From assembly GCA_934597345.1 (NCBI GenBank), contig CAKTRJ010000029.1, positions 1 to 32,783 of the forward strand: a stretch of DNA of 32,783 nt, written 5' to 3'. This document shows, piece after piece, positions 23,146-31,445 of this stretch. Each line of letters starts with the position of its first letter. Positions within the stretch are counted from its first letter, which is position 1. The notes below the pieces were generated by a model. The model was given only the letters and a program-made list of their open reading frames with translations, was not told the DNA's origin and searched no databases. The translations under genes were made by a program, and so were the position numbers. Source of the stretch: an uncultured Oscillospiraceae bacterium. GTDB taxonomy: Bacteria; Bacillota; Clostridia; Oscillospirales; Oscillospiraceae.

Positions 23146-23777
23146 TCGTTGAGGATCAGGCCCTCGCCAGAATGTATCTGTGCGCCTGCGTGGAAAAATG
23201 CGCGGATTGCCGGGTGGCGGGCACACTGACCCGTGCCGACGCAGCGCTTCACCGGTGTGGCGACGGGCATATTGACCTGATCCTGATGGACATCTGCACT
23301 GAAAATGATTCGGACGGTCTGACCGCCGCTGAGGCAATCAAAAAAAACTATCCCCATATCAAGATCGTGATGGTGACCTCCATGCTGGAGGGGCGCTTTC
23401 TGGAACGGGCAAGACGGATCGGAGCCGACAGCTTCTGGTACAAGGACTCTCCCTCCAGCGATCTTGTGGGCGTTATCGAGGGCACCTTGTCCGGCAAGTG
23501 TTTCTGGCCGGACGACGCGCCGTCGGTGCGGCTGGGAAATGTCCTGTCCTGCGACTTATCCGATCAGGAGCTGGAGACGCTGCGCCTGCTCTGCGAGGGA
23601 CAGACCTATGCGGAGATTGCCACGGGGATGAGCGTGGCGGAATCCACAGTACGCACCTATATCAACCGGATGCTGGAAAAAACCGGCTACCCCAACCGCA
23701 ACCGGCTAATGGTCGCCGCGGTCAGCAAGCGGCTGGTGGTGCCGGGAAGCCTGTTTGGCGCGGCAGAAGAAAACTGA
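23124..23777 (+). CDS. Response regulator, NarL/LuxR type
   Basis: This 217-residue protein starts at ATG 23124 behind GAGGAGGGGAACGA. The receiver domain (1-125) is intact: acidic pair in ILIVEDQ, phospho-acceptor Asp in LILMDICTEND, Thr in MVTSM and Lys in FWYKDS. The C-terminal LuxR helix-turn-helix (~150-210) has LSDQELETLRLLCEGQTYAE and VAESTVRTYINRMLEKTG. It should activate or repress genes when phosphorylated by the adjacent kinase. A long hairpin terminator follows at 23814, closing the three-gene operon. Confidence 0.95.
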   Translation: MAVRDILIVEDQALARMYLCACVEKCADCRVAGTLTRADAALHRCGDGHIDLILMDICTENDSDGLTAAEAIKKNYPHIKIVMVTSMLEGRFLERARRIGADSFWYKDSPSSDLVGVIEGTLSGKCFWPDDAPSVRLGNVLSCDLSDQELETLRLLCEGQTYAEIATGMSVAESTVRTYINRMLEKTGYPNRNRLMVAAVSKRLVVPGSLFGAAEEN

Positions 23778-23813
23778 ACGGGAATACGTCTATTCAAAAA
23801 ATTATCCGCAATC

Positions 23814-23861
23814 AGCGGCTCTGTCTGTCCTCACTTTTGTGGACAGACAGAGCCGCTTTTC
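23814..23861 (+). terminator. Strong terminator of the two-component operon
   Basis: A perfect 17-bp stem (23814-23830 with 23841-23857) has a 10-base loop and is followed by TTTT. A TACAAT box (23868-23873) just after it, with CAGACA at 17 bp inside the stem, may serve the next gene. Confidence 0.9.
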
Positions 23862-23936
23862 CGTGCTACAATAGCAACATACAATGGGATGCGGTAAGCT
23901 CATCAGATATACCGGGAAAGGAAGAGGGATGGCTCA

Positions 23937-24320
23937 ATGCGAAAAATTGTGATCGATATGCAGAATTATCTGTTTGCGGACGCAGTGGCGACCGCTTTCA
24001 AAAACTCCGACTACGATATCGAGGTGATCCGCGCCGAGTCCCCAAGGGATACTGTGGAGCTGTGCCAGGTGTACGAGCCGTTCGCCCTCGTGATGGAGGT
24101 GACGGGGTATACGCCGTGGAAGCTCAGTGAAAGGCTGAAGCTGCGCGACCGGGTGCGGGAGCTGTGCCCCAACTGCAAGATCGCGCTGATGGTGGACTCC
24201 AACACCGAAAGGCAGACGGCAAAGGACATCCGGGACGCCAAGAAGGACGGGCTGATCGATCAGTTTTTCTACGGCTCCATGTCCGCCGAGTATCTGATGG
24301 ATCAGATCTACGCCATGTGA
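23937..24320 (+). CDS. Stand-alone receiver-like protein, phospho-site Asp replaced
   Basis: This 127-residue protein starts at ATG 23937, preceded by GGAAAGAGGGATGGCTCA. The alternation of hydrophobic strands and helices fits a CheY-like fold: RKIVIDMQNYLFADAVATAF, then YEPFALVMEVTGYTPWKLSE, then CKIALMVDSNTE. In the strand-3 position, where a response regulator has Asp, this protein has Glu (LVMEVTG). The conserved Lys is also missing (FFYGSMS), and the acidic pair is reduced to one Asp. There is no output domain. It could be a constitutive, phospho-mimic-like or purely protein-binding receiver. Assignment rests on pattern only. Confidence 0.6.
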   Translation: MRKIVIDMQNYLFADAVATAFKNSDYDIEVIRAESPRDTVELCQVYEPFALVMEVTGYTPWKLSERLKLRDRVRELCPNCKIALMVDSNTERQTAKDIRDAKKDGLIDQFFYGSMSAEYLMDQIYAM

Positions 24321-24403
24321 GGGAAAGCGCCCACAATGGGATGATTTCATAAGTAGCTACAGGAACCTGCCGAATTGGGCAACGACGGAAAGGAGAAAAT
24401 GTT

Positions 24404-25156
24404 ATGGCGAACAAGTGCGGAATTTGCGGAGCGGACATCAACCTGATGCAGACCCAGAAGCTGGCGGACGGCAATTGCATCTGCCGAAAGAATTGCAGAA
24501 GCAGGGGCTTCAAGGTGTACGACTATGTGCATGGCAACCTGTCCGGCGTGAAGGCGCATCTGGATCAGGTGGAGCGGGGAACGAAGCTGTGGGATCACTA
24601 CTTTGTGCCCCGTCTGAAGACGAAGGATAAGAACCAGAAGCTGACGCGCTTCGGCGCGCACCTGTATGTGGCGGAGGACATCGGGCTGGTGGCCTTTACG
24701 CAGGTGGACTATAAGATCCTGGTCTTCGGCAAGACCACGCGGGCCTGCGTGTACCGCATCGCCGATCTGCGGAACTATAAGTATGAAGAGCAGATGGTGA
24801 AAAACGGCGACAAGACGGAAAAGAAGTCCACCGTGCGGCTGGTGTTCATCAACACCGCCGGCATGAACGCCTTTAACCTTGAGGTGAACAACTTCAAGGA
24901 GTATGAAAAGCTCAGCAAGTATTTCGATACGCTGTTCGGCGTGCAGAAAACGCTGGGCAACGCCGCCAACACGTGGAAGCAGCAGATGACCGCCATCAAG
25001 GATGTGGCCTCCGGACTCAGCGCCGCCATGCGGGGCCAGGAGGACGCCGGGGAGAAGGCGGCCGCCGCCATCAATTCGCTGGACGCGGCGGTGTACGGCG
25101 ACCGCACCGAATGGATCCGCCGGGCAGACGCGGCCCTTGCCGCGTTTAACGGATAA
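24404..25156 (+). CDS. DUF4428 zinc-ribbon protein with PH-like middle domain
   Basis: This 250-residue cytoplasmic protein starts at ATG 24404 behind GAAAGGAGAAAATGTT. The N-terminus (CGICGADINLMQTQKLADGN, then CICRKNC) is a four-Cys zinc ribbon of the DUF4428 type. Residues ~85-185 form a beta-rich segment (GLVAFTQVDYKILVFGKTTR, STVRLVFINTAGMNAFNLEV) of the kind seen in short PH-like domains fused to DUF4428. The C-terminal ~50 residues are Ala-rich and helical. No catalytic motif is present. Nearby genes encode further Cys-rich proteins. The function is unknown. Confidence 0.75.
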   Translation: MANKCGICGADINLMQTQKLADGNCICRKNCRSRGFKVYDYVHGNLSGVKAHLDQVERGTKLWDHYFVPRLKTKDKNQKLTRFGAHLYVAEDIGLVAFTQVDYKILVFGKTTRACVYRIADLRNYKYEEQMVKNGDKTEKKSTVRLVFINTAGMNAFNLEVNNFKEYEKLSKYFDTLFGVQKTLGNAANTWKQQMTAIKDVASGLSAAMRGQEDAGEKAAAAINSLDAAVYGDRTEWIRRADAALAAFNG

Positions 25157-25179
25157 ATATCAGTTAGGAGGAAGGAAAC

Positions 25180-26628
25180 ATGAAAAAGCAATGGCTCAGC
25201 ATGATATTGGCTCTCTGTATGGTGCTGTGTCTGACGCCCACAACGGCGCATGCAGCGGAGAGTGAAATGGGTACGCTGAAGATCACCGTGGATATAAGTG
25301 GGGTGTATGAAGTGGACAATGTAGGAGACAAGACATTTACCGTTGAGATTCTCCGCAAACACGGTACTTATGGCCACCATAAATATGTGGACATTACCAT
25401 TAAGTCGGGCAAGACAGCGGGCACAGTGGAAGTGCCAGTCGAGGCGGGAAAGTATATCGTAAAGCAAATCAGTCATGCTATAATAGACAAATATGATTGG
25501 AAGAATGCGTCCCATGACCCCGGCACCGCAGTTGAAAGCAAAGAGCAGGAAGTGTTTGCAGGCAAGACGGTGAAGGTTACCGTACATAACTTTTACGAAA
25601 TAGCGGTAACAAATGAGATCGCCGAGCTGCCGATCAAGATCAACGGATATGCGCTGGGTGCAAAGGTGGGCGACATCAATGCTTCAACAGACCAGATGCG
25701 CGTTACTATCGAAAATTTCACCATTCAGCAGCGCAATGCAAGCGGCGGCTGGGATAATCTGGCATCTGATGCCACGATTCAGGAAAATATCCAGTATGCG
25801 GTAGAAATCTTTGTTAACGCAAAAACGGGGTATACCTACACCGGGCTTACAAAGGAGAACGTGACCGTAAACGGGAAGGAGGCAAGCGAATTTGAGAAGA
25901 ATCCATCGACTCAACCTGGCGGCGATATGCGGGTATTCCACGAGCTTGATGTGCTGAAGGTCGTCAAGAAGGTGAAGGAGATCAAGATCACAACACCGCC
26001 CACCAAGACCACATACACGGCCGGTGAGGATTTTGACCCGGAGGGCATGGTGGTCACCGCGGTTTACAAAGATGACTCCACGGATGTCCTCCCCAGAGAA
26101 AAGTATGTGATCTTCTATGGTGACAAGCTCACGCAGGGGCAGACGTATGTGACGATCCAGTATGACGATGGCAGCGGCAATAGCGGTATCAAGGTCGATC
26201 AGAAGATCACCGTGGGGCCGTATGTGGGAGACCATCAGCATACCTACGACGGCAGCCCGTGGTACCAGGACGCAAAGAGCCACTGGCATTGGTGCACCGT
26301 CGAGGACTGCCCGGATCAGAAGAACAGCACGAAGGATCTGGATAGCCACACCTTCGTGTGGAAGGTAGACCAGGCGGCCACCACGACCCAGACCGGCCTG
26401 ATGCATGAGGAGTGTACCGTCTGCAGCTATAAGCGCAGCGAGAATACGGTGATCCCCATGCTGTCCGGCCACAGACCGGCCACCAGGCCGGACAGCGGCG
26501 CGGAGAACATCGTTATTACATCCGCCAAGACCGGCGATGCGGGTATCGCGCTGTATGCAGGGCTGTCCCTGCTGGCGCTGAGCGGCAGCGGCTGGGCCGT
26601 TGGCAAAAAGCGCAGAGGAGAGAAGTAA
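25180..26628 (+). CDS. Cell-wall-anchored surface protein with Ig-like domain
   Basis: This 482-residue protein starts at ATG 25180 behind TTAGGAGGAAGGAAAC. The signal peptide is residues 1-26 (MKKQWLSMILALCMVLCLTP, TAHA). Beta-rich domains follow. Residues ~270-350 match a bacterial Ig-like group 3 domain (TYTAGEDFDPEGMVVTAVYK). A His/Cys/Trp-rich module (HQHTYDGSPWYQDAKSHWHW, HEECTVCSY) is typical of gut Firmicute surface proteins. The C-terminus ends with SAKTGDAG, a hydrophobic span and KKRRGEK, which is a sorting signal of the xPKTGD type with Ala in place of Pro. It is probably displayed on the wall. Binding partner unknown. Confidence 0.85.
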   Translation: MKKQWLSMILALCMVLCLTPTTAHAAESEMGTLKITVDISGVYEVDNVGDKTFTVEILRKHGTYGHHKYVDITIKSGKTAGTVEVPVEAGKYIVKQISHAIIDKYDWKNASHDPGTAVESKEQEVFAGKTVKVTVHNFYEIAVTNEIAELPIKINGYALGAKVGDINASTDQMRVTIENFTIQQRNASGGWDNLASDATIQENIQYAVEIFVNAKTGYTYTGLTKENVTVNGKEASEFEKNPSTQPGGDMRVFHELDVLKVVKKVKEIKITTPPTKTTYTAGEDFDPEGMVVTAVYKDDSTDVLPREKYVIFYGDKLTQGQTYVTIQYDDGSGNSGIKVDQKITVGPYVGDHQHTYDGSPWYQDAKSHWHWCTVEDCPDQKNSTKDLDSHTFVWKVDQAATTTQTGLMHEECTVCSYKRSENTVIPMLSGHRPATRPDSGAENIVITSAKTGDAGIALYAGLSLLALSGSGWAVGKKRRGEK

Positions 26629-26642
26629 ATTTTACAATCTGT

Positions 26643-26672
26643 GGGCGGCAGGGATCGTTTCGCCCTGCCGCC
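26643..26672 (+). terminator. Hairpin after the surface protein gene
   Basis: GGCGGCAGGG pairs with CCCTGCCGCC around a 9-base loop (~26644-26672), without a T run. A second stem GCTTGCGC / GCGCAAGC follows at ~26685-26708. Confidence 0.5.
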
Positions 26673-26760
26673 TACAAAGATGGCGCTTGCGCTTTGACGG
26701 CGCAAGCAGCCGGAACGCCGTATTCCACGGTATTTTTTCGCGAAAAGGTGAGGCTCGAAC

Positions 26761-28086
26761 ATGAAAAAAAGAATCGTCTTATGCCTGTTGGTGCTGGCGC
26801 TGTTGTCGGTGGCAGGATGCGCGCAGAAAAAGGACGCGGAACCGCTGACCGTAACGCTGTGGCACGTCTATGGCGGCGAGGTGGATTCCCCGCTGAACGA
26901 CCTGATCAAGCGATTTAACAGCACGGTGGGCGCGGAGCAGAACATCCGCGTGAAGGTGGAGCTGGTCAGCAACAGCGGCAGCATCCATAAAAGCGTGCTG
27001 GCCGCCGCAAACAGCGACCCGGGCGCGCCGTCGCTGCCGGATATGTTCGTATCCTACCCCAAGACGGTGCTGGCGCTGCCGGATCAGGAGATTCTGGTGG
27101 ACTATCGGGACTATTTCAGTGAGGAAGAACTGGCGGCGTTTATCCCCGCCTTTCGTGAGGAGGGGATGATCGGCGGACGGCAGGCGATCCTGCCCCTTGC
27201 CAAATCCACGGAGGTGCTGTTTGTCAATCGGACGCTGTTTGATCGATGGGCGGCACAGTCCGGCGCCAGCTATGACGATTTGACCACATGGGAGGGCGTT
27301 TACGCACTGGCAGAGCAGTACGCCGCGGATACCGGCAAATGCTTCTTTATCCACGATTATCACTTCAATTATTTTCAGGTGGGCGTGGAGTCTCTGGGCG
27401 AGGACTTTTTTCAGAATGACGGCGTCAGGTTTGGGCCCGGATTTGAACGAGCCTGGGAGCCGTATGCCCGGGCAGGTCTGACGGGCGGTTTGTGGCTGTA
27501 CGACGGGTACGCCACGGAACCGCTTCGCACTGGAGATGCGGTGGTATCTGTGGCATCTTCCGCCAGTGTACTTTACTATTCCGACACGGTGACGTATCCG
27601 GACAACACCTCGGAAAAGGTGACGATCACCTCCATGCCGTGCCCGGTATTTGAAGGGGGCGACAAGCTGGTGATGCAGCGCGGTGTGGGAATGTGCACCG
27701 TGAAGTCCACCCCGGAACGGGAGCAGGCGTGCATCACATTCCTTAAATGGCTGACCGAGCCGACATGCAACGTGGAATTTGTGACCAGCCTGGGCTATAT
27801 GCCGGTGACGCAGGAGGCATTTGAGAACTATCTGCCCGACGCCGTGGAAAAACTGAGCGACCCGATGTATGTGTCGCTGTACGAGACATATCTGCAAACG
27901 CAGGAGGCATATACCTTCTACTATCCGCCCCAGATGGAGAATTATTTGGATCTGGAGACGCGGTTTGAAAATCTGGCGCGGCTGAAGCTGACGGCGGGCC
28001 GGACACAGTATCTGGAGGGCGGCAACACGCTGGACGCCCTGATCTGGGAGACTTTGGACAGTTTTAAGCTGGATTACGGCACATGA
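26761..28086 (+). CDS. Extracellular solute-binding lipoprotein (sugar-type, family 1)
   Basis: This 441-residue protein starts at ATG 26761 behind AAAAGGTGAGGCTCGAAC. The lipobox VAGC ends at Cys20. The mature chain is a MalE/UgpB-like binding protein: LTVTLWHVYGG, NDLIKRFNSTVG, KSTEVLFVNRTLFDRWAAQS (hinge and domain 2), and a C-terminal LTEPTCNVEFVTSLGYMPVT, the usual family-1 signature region. No ABC permease or ATPase gene lies near. The next gene, 13 bp downstream, encodes a membrane-spanning LuxR regulator. I infer that the binding protein may present its ligand to that sensor rather than feed a transporter. Confidence 0.9.
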   Translation: MKKRIVLCLLVLALLSVAGCAQKKDAEPLTVTLWHVYGGEVDSPLNDLIKRFNSTVGAEQNIRVKVELVSNSGSIHKSVLAAANSDPGAPSLPDMFVSYPKTVLALPDQEILVDYRDYFSEEELAAFIPAFREEGMIGGRQAILPLAKSTEVLFVNRTLFDRWAAQSGASYDDLTTWEGVYALAEQYAADTGKCFFIHDYHFNYFQVGVESLGEDFFQNDGVRFGPGFERAWEPYARAGLTGGLWLYDGYATEPLRTGDAVVSVASSASVLYYSDTVTYPDNTSEKVTITSMPCPVFEGGDKLVMQRGVGMCTVKSTPEREQACITFLKWLTEPTCNVEFVTSLGYMPVTQEAFENYLPDAVEKLSDPMYVSLYETYLQTQEAYTFYYPPQMENYLDLETRFENLARLKLTAGRTQYLEGGNTLDALIWETLDSFKLDYGT

Positions 28087-28099
28087 AAGAGGAAAGCTC

Positions 28100-29659
28100 A
28101 TGCGATCAATTCGGAATGCGATTCACAATCCATATGCAGCCCGCCACAGTATGGGTGTGCGGCTGCTGCTGTATTGGTTCACGATGGCGCTGCTGCTGGT
28201 GGCGGCCATCCTGTCGATCCTGATGGCTATGGGCGTGCTGTCCCACCCTGCGCGGCAGCTGGCCAGCGCCCTGGACATTCAGCAGAGAAATACATATGCA
28301 GCCTTGGATGCGCAGATGGATGAGCTGACGGCGCATGGCGTGGCCATGTCGGAAAAGCTGGGCCGGGAGCTGGATGCTTTTCTCGCGGCCAAGGGCATTC
28401 CTTTTGACGCGCTCAACGACGATCCGAAAACCATCGCGGAATTGGAAAAGAGACTATACACGCCGCTGAGCACTACGCTGAGCGCCGCCTCGTGCAGCGG
28501 AATTTTCTTCTGCCTGAACGTGACCGCCAACACGGCGCTGCCCAATGCGGACGCACTCAGGGCGGGACTGTATCTGCGCTATTCCGGGCTTCAGCCCACG
28601 GTGGCGTCGGAGCAGGATGTGATCTGCTTCCGCGGCGCGGCGGAGGCAGCGCGGGGATTACAGATTCAGATGCATAACCGCTGGAATCCGGAACTGAATA
28701 CCGCGCTGGTTCCCGGCAGTAATAAGGTTGCCACCAGTCAGGTTGAGCGTCTGGCAGAGGGCAGCCTGTGGACAAAACGCACAGAGCTGCTGGATACATG
28801 GGAGCATGTGATGCTGCTGTGCGTACCGATTCTGGACGGCAGCGGCACTGTGCGGGGGTTTTGCGGCATGGAGATCAGCGACCTCTATTTCAGCCTTTCC
28901 CACGACACTGTGTCCAGCAGCTATGGCAATATGCTGACCCTGCTGGCGCCGATTGACGGCGACAAGCTCGATCTGTCGGGGACTATGCTGGGCGCTACCA
29001 ACGGCTCGCGCCTGACGGCCGAGGGTACGCTGCACATCAAGCCGGGGAAATACTATACTATCTATACCGATGGCAAGGAGTCCTATCTGGGACGGTACCG
29101 GCTGCTGGATGCCGTTACCTCGGACGGCATTCCCCTTGCCGCGGTGACGCTTGTAACGGCCAACACCTTCCGCAGCTATGAGCGCGGGTCACAGTTCGCG
29201 TGGTTTTTGGGTTCGGTGCTCTTTTTGCTGGCGATGCTGGTTGCGGCAACCGTGCTGTCCCGCCGCTTTGTCAAACCGATCAATGAGAGTCTTGCGGCGG
29301 TCAGGGGCGATACAACGGAGGTGGTGACATCCGGTATTTCGGAAATTGACGAGCTGCTGACCATGATCCGGGAGCGGCCGGTGGGTGCGCTGCCACCTGA
29401 TGTGGAGGCGCGGCTGCGCGGCTTCACGGAGAGAGCAAATACGCTGACCGGTACGGAACGCACCATCCTGCAATACTATATGGACGGTTATACCGTCAAG
29501 GATATTCCCGAGTTGGCACGCATCAGCGCCAGCACCGTAAAGACTCATAACCGCAATCTGTACCGAAAGCTGGGGGTGGATTCGTTCGATGAGCTGAAGG
29601 TATATATTGAGCTGTTTGCCAGCTGCGGCCGCAGCGGTGAACTGCTGAACAGATCATAA
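28100..29659 (+). CDS. Membrane-spanning LuxR-type transcriptional regulator
   Basis: This 519-residue protein starts at ATG 28100 behind GAAAGAGGAAAGCTC. TM1 is at ~20-46 (LLLYWFTMALLLVAAILSIL). A large extracytoplasmic domain of about 315 residues follows, with dCache/PDC-like features (RYSGLQPTVASEQDVICFRG, MLLCVPILDGSGTVRGFCGM). TM2 is at ~367-388 (FLGSVLFLLAMLVAATVLSR), then a short HAMP-like/linker region and a LuxR helix-turn-helix at ~449-505 (LTGTERTILQYYMDGYTVKD, ISASTVKTHNRNLYRKLG). There is no kinase or receiver, so it is a one-component sensor that would act on DNA from the membrane. Known membrane-bound regulators (ToxR, CadC) use other DNA-binding folds. Confidence 0.88.
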   Translation: MRSIRNAIHNPYAARHSMGVRLLLYWFTMALLLVAAILSILMAMGVLSHPARQLASALDIQQRNTYAALDAQMDELTAHGVAMSEKLGRELDAFLAAKGIPFDALNDDPKTIAELEKRLYTPLSTTLSAASCSGIFFCLNVTANTALPNADALRAGLYLRYSGLQPTVASEQDVICFRGAAEAARGLQIQMHNRWNPELNTALVPGSNKVATSQVERLAEGSLWTKRTELLDTWEHVMLLCVPILDGSGTVRGFCGMEISDLYFSLSHDTVSSSYGNMLTLLAPIDGDKLDLSGTMLGATNGSRLTAEGTLHIKPGKYYTIYTDGKESYLGRYRLLDAVTSDGIPLAAVTLVTANTFRSYERGSQFAWFLGSVLFLLAMLVAATVLSRRFVKPINESLAAVRGDTTEVVTSGISEIDELLTMIRERPVGALPPDVEARLRGFTERANTLTGTERTILQYYMDGYTVKDIPELARISASTVKTHNRNLYRKLGVDSFDELKVYIELFASCGRSGELLNRS

Positions 29660-29668
29660 AGATGATGA

Positions 29669-29710
29669 ACAGAGTGCACAAACCGATGTGATTCGGACTG
29701 TGCACTCTGT
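29669..29710 (+). terminator. Hairpin after the membrane regulator gene
   Basis: ACAGAGTGCACA (29669-29680) pairs perfectly with 29699-29710, with an inner CCGA/TCGG stem. The T run after it is poor. Confidence 0.55.
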
Positions 29711-29715
29711 CTACG

Positions 29716-29759
29716 CCTAAGGGTGATTTTGGCGGTTGCAGGTAAAATTCACCCTTAGG
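29716..29759. repeat. Inverted repeat between regulator and Cys-rich gene
   Basis: CCTAAGGGTGA (29716-29726) and TCACCCTTAGG (29749-29759) form a perfect 11-bp inverted repeat. TTTT/AAAA continues the pairing after a bulge. It lies just upstream of the promoter at 29764 and may be an operator or a second hairpin. Confidence 0.6.
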
Positions 29760-29763
29760 ATAA

Positions 29764-29792
29764 TAGACATTTTACGTGAAAATAGATATAAG
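29764..29792 (+). promoter_or_regulatory. Promoter of the Cys-rich protein/lipoprotein cluster
   Basis: TAGACA (29764-29769), a 17-bp spacer and TATAAG (29787-29792): five of six consensus bases in both boxes. The AT-rich stretch contrasts with the GC-rich surroundings. Confidence 0.8.
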
Positions 29793-29855
29793 TATATACA
29801 GCTGAACTTGAGTAAGGAGAAGAGAGAACTGCGACGTAAGCAAGGAGGGACCGGA

Positions 29856-30227
29856 ATGCGCCGCATCATTAAAGCATCCATGGAGGACATATCTTCTATG
29901 GAGAGATTTCAGTTTTCATTGCGCTGCGCTGTATGCGGCTCCCTCTGGGAAAGCCAGCCGGTGCGCTTTTCCAAGGCGGGAATGCAGCCGGAGAGCGAGG
30001 GAAAGCGCGTGATTTTCCAGGCGCTGTACCAGCGTGAACGGGAGGATGCCTTTGAGCGGGCCGCAACGGAGGCAATGGAGTATTTCAGCCTGTGCCCGAT
30101 CTGCAAGCGGCTGGTTTGTGACCGCTGCTTCCTTTTGGGGGAGGATATCGACCTGTGTACCGACTGTGCGGCGTTTTTGCAAGAGCACGGCGAGCCGGTG
30201 GAAGGTCTGTCCGCGGAAAACAGATGA
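29856..30227 (+). CDS. Small Cys-rich zinc-ribbon-like protein
   Basis: This 123-residue protein starts at ATG 29856 behind CAAGGAGGGACCGGA. Cys pairs occur as CAVCG (~24-28), CPICKRLVCDRC (~83-94) and CTDC (~104-107), so up to two zinc sites are likely. It carries no signal peptide. I do not recognise the family; the layout resembles small zinc-ribbon proteins of unknown function in Oscillospiraceae. It is 18 bp upstream of a lipoprotein gene that also carries zinc ribbons. Confidence 0.75.
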   Translation: MRRIIKASMEDISSMERFQFSLRCAVCGSLWESQPVRFSKAGMQPESEGKRVIFQALYQREREDAFERAATEAMEYFSLCPICKRLVCDRCFLLGEDIDLCTDCAAFLQEHGEPVEGLSAENR

Positions 30228-30245
30228 TAAAGGGAGGCGGCACAG

Positions 30246-30884
30246 ATGAAGCGGAGATACTGGATAGGAGGTGTACTGCTGGTCATGATGCTGTGGGGAA
30301 TGATGGGCTGCGGCAGGGCGGAGGCTCCGCTGGCCGGCCAGATGGTGGACGGCCCCGGTATGATGTATACGCCGGAGGATCAGAGCCCCTTTGCGGGGTC
30401 GTGGCAGAGCCGGGATGGTACCATCATATTAGAGGTGGAGAGCCGGGGGCAGTTTGAGGCGTCCGGCATACAGGTGTTTGTGAACGGCGATCCGGACTTC
30501 GCGTCCGACGCATGGGTGTACAAAACCGGGAATGTAAAGCTGACGCAGGAGCATAAGGATATTCTCATGACGGGCACCTTCGACAATCTGACATTCAGCC
30601 ATGCGGAAAACGCCTTCCGCATCCGGTACAGCGACGGCAGCGGCCATAGATGGCTGACAAAGGACGGCGCGGCGTGCGGCGAGGAGGACGTGATCTTCTC
30701 CACGGAGTCGAAAACGCCGCCGGCAAAGGAGTGGATCTGCCCCAACTGTGAGACAAAGAACGAGAGTAAATTCTGTACCAACTGCGGTATCCGGCAGCCC
30801 TTCTGCTGCAAAAGCTGCGGCTGGCAGCCGACAAATGAGAAGATTCCTGTTTACTGTCCGGAATGCGGCAGCCGTCTCAAGTGA
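30246..30884 (+). CDS. Lipoprotein with C-terminal double zinc ribbon
   Basis: This 212-residue protein starts at ATG 30246 behind AAAGGGAGGCGGCACAG. The lipobox MMGC ends at Cys22. The middle (~45-150) is a beta-rich domain (SPFAGSWQSRDGTIILEVES, DAWVYKTGNVKLTQEHKDIL). The C-terminal ~50 residues hold four CxxC pairs: CPNC, CTNC, CKSC, CPEC, a double zinc ribbon. Zinc ribbons are normally cytoplasmic, so one on a predicted lipoprotein is unusual. Sequence shared with the next gene shows a tandem duplication. Confidence 0.82.
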   Translation: MKRRYWIGGVLLVMMLWGMMGCGRAEAPLAGQMVDGPGMMYTPEDQSPFAGSWQSRDGTIILEVESRGQFEASGIQVFVNGDPDFASDAWVYKTGNVKLTQEHKDILMTGTFDNLTFSHAENAFRIRYSDGSGHRWLTKDGAACGEEDVIFSTESKTPPAKEWICPNCETKNESKFCTNCGIRQPFCCKSCGWQPTNEKIPVYCPECGSRLK

Positions 30885-30951
30885 GACGTACCGATATGCG
30901 AGAAGGCACCCATGAAAAACGATCAGGAATGATGATTGGAGGGTGATGCCT

Positions 30952-31407
30952 ATGAAATGGCGGCTTTGGATAGGAGGTGTATTGCTGTTGGCGGTGCTTT
31001 GGGGAACGATGGGCTGCGGTGAAACCCGGGAACAGGGCGGCGACCATATGGTGGACGGCCCCGATATGGTATATACACTGGAGGATCAGTCCCCCTTCGC
31101 GGGAACATGGCAGAACGCCGACGAAAGTATTGTTCTGGAGATTGAGGGCATCGGGCAGTTTGAAGCGTCCCGCATGAATCTGACGGTCGATGGAGTGGTA
31201 AAGCTTACGTCTGATATGTGGGTGTACAAGACCGGTTATGTAAAGCTGACGGAGGGATACAATGACGTCTTGCTGCCGGAGCCCTTTCAGCTGCTGGAAT
31301 TCTTTCATTCGCTGGACGCCTTTTGCCTGTACACCACCGAAGGAGAGACCTTTATGCTGGCAAGGCCCGGCGTGGAGTCCCAGAGAATCCTCTCCTTCAG
31401 GCACTGA
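30952..31407 (+). CDS. Paralogous lipoprotein, zinc-ribbon tail lost
   Basis: This 151-residue lipoprotein starts at ATG 30952, behind TTGGAGGGTGATGCCT. The lipobox TMGC ends at Cys22. It is closely similar to the preceding protein along its length: WRLWIGGVLLLAVLWGTMGC, MVDGPDMVYTLEDQSPFAGT, GQFEAS and DMWVYKTGYVKLTEGYNDVL. It ends before any zinc ribbon. Downstream DNA still contains a decayed ribbon (see 31446-31516), so the shorter form arose by frameshift and nonsense changes after duplication. Confidence 0.8.
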   Translation: MKWRLWIGGVLLLAVLWGTMGCGETREQGGDHMVDGPDMVYTLEDQSPFAGTWQNADESIVLEIEGIGQFEASRMNLTVDGVVKLTSDMWVYKTGYVKLTEGYNDVLLPEPFQLLEFFHSLDAFCLYTTEGETFMLARPGVESQRILSFRH

Positions 31408-31445
31408 AAAACATGTATGAGGAAAGCCCTCAGAATATCGCTAAG

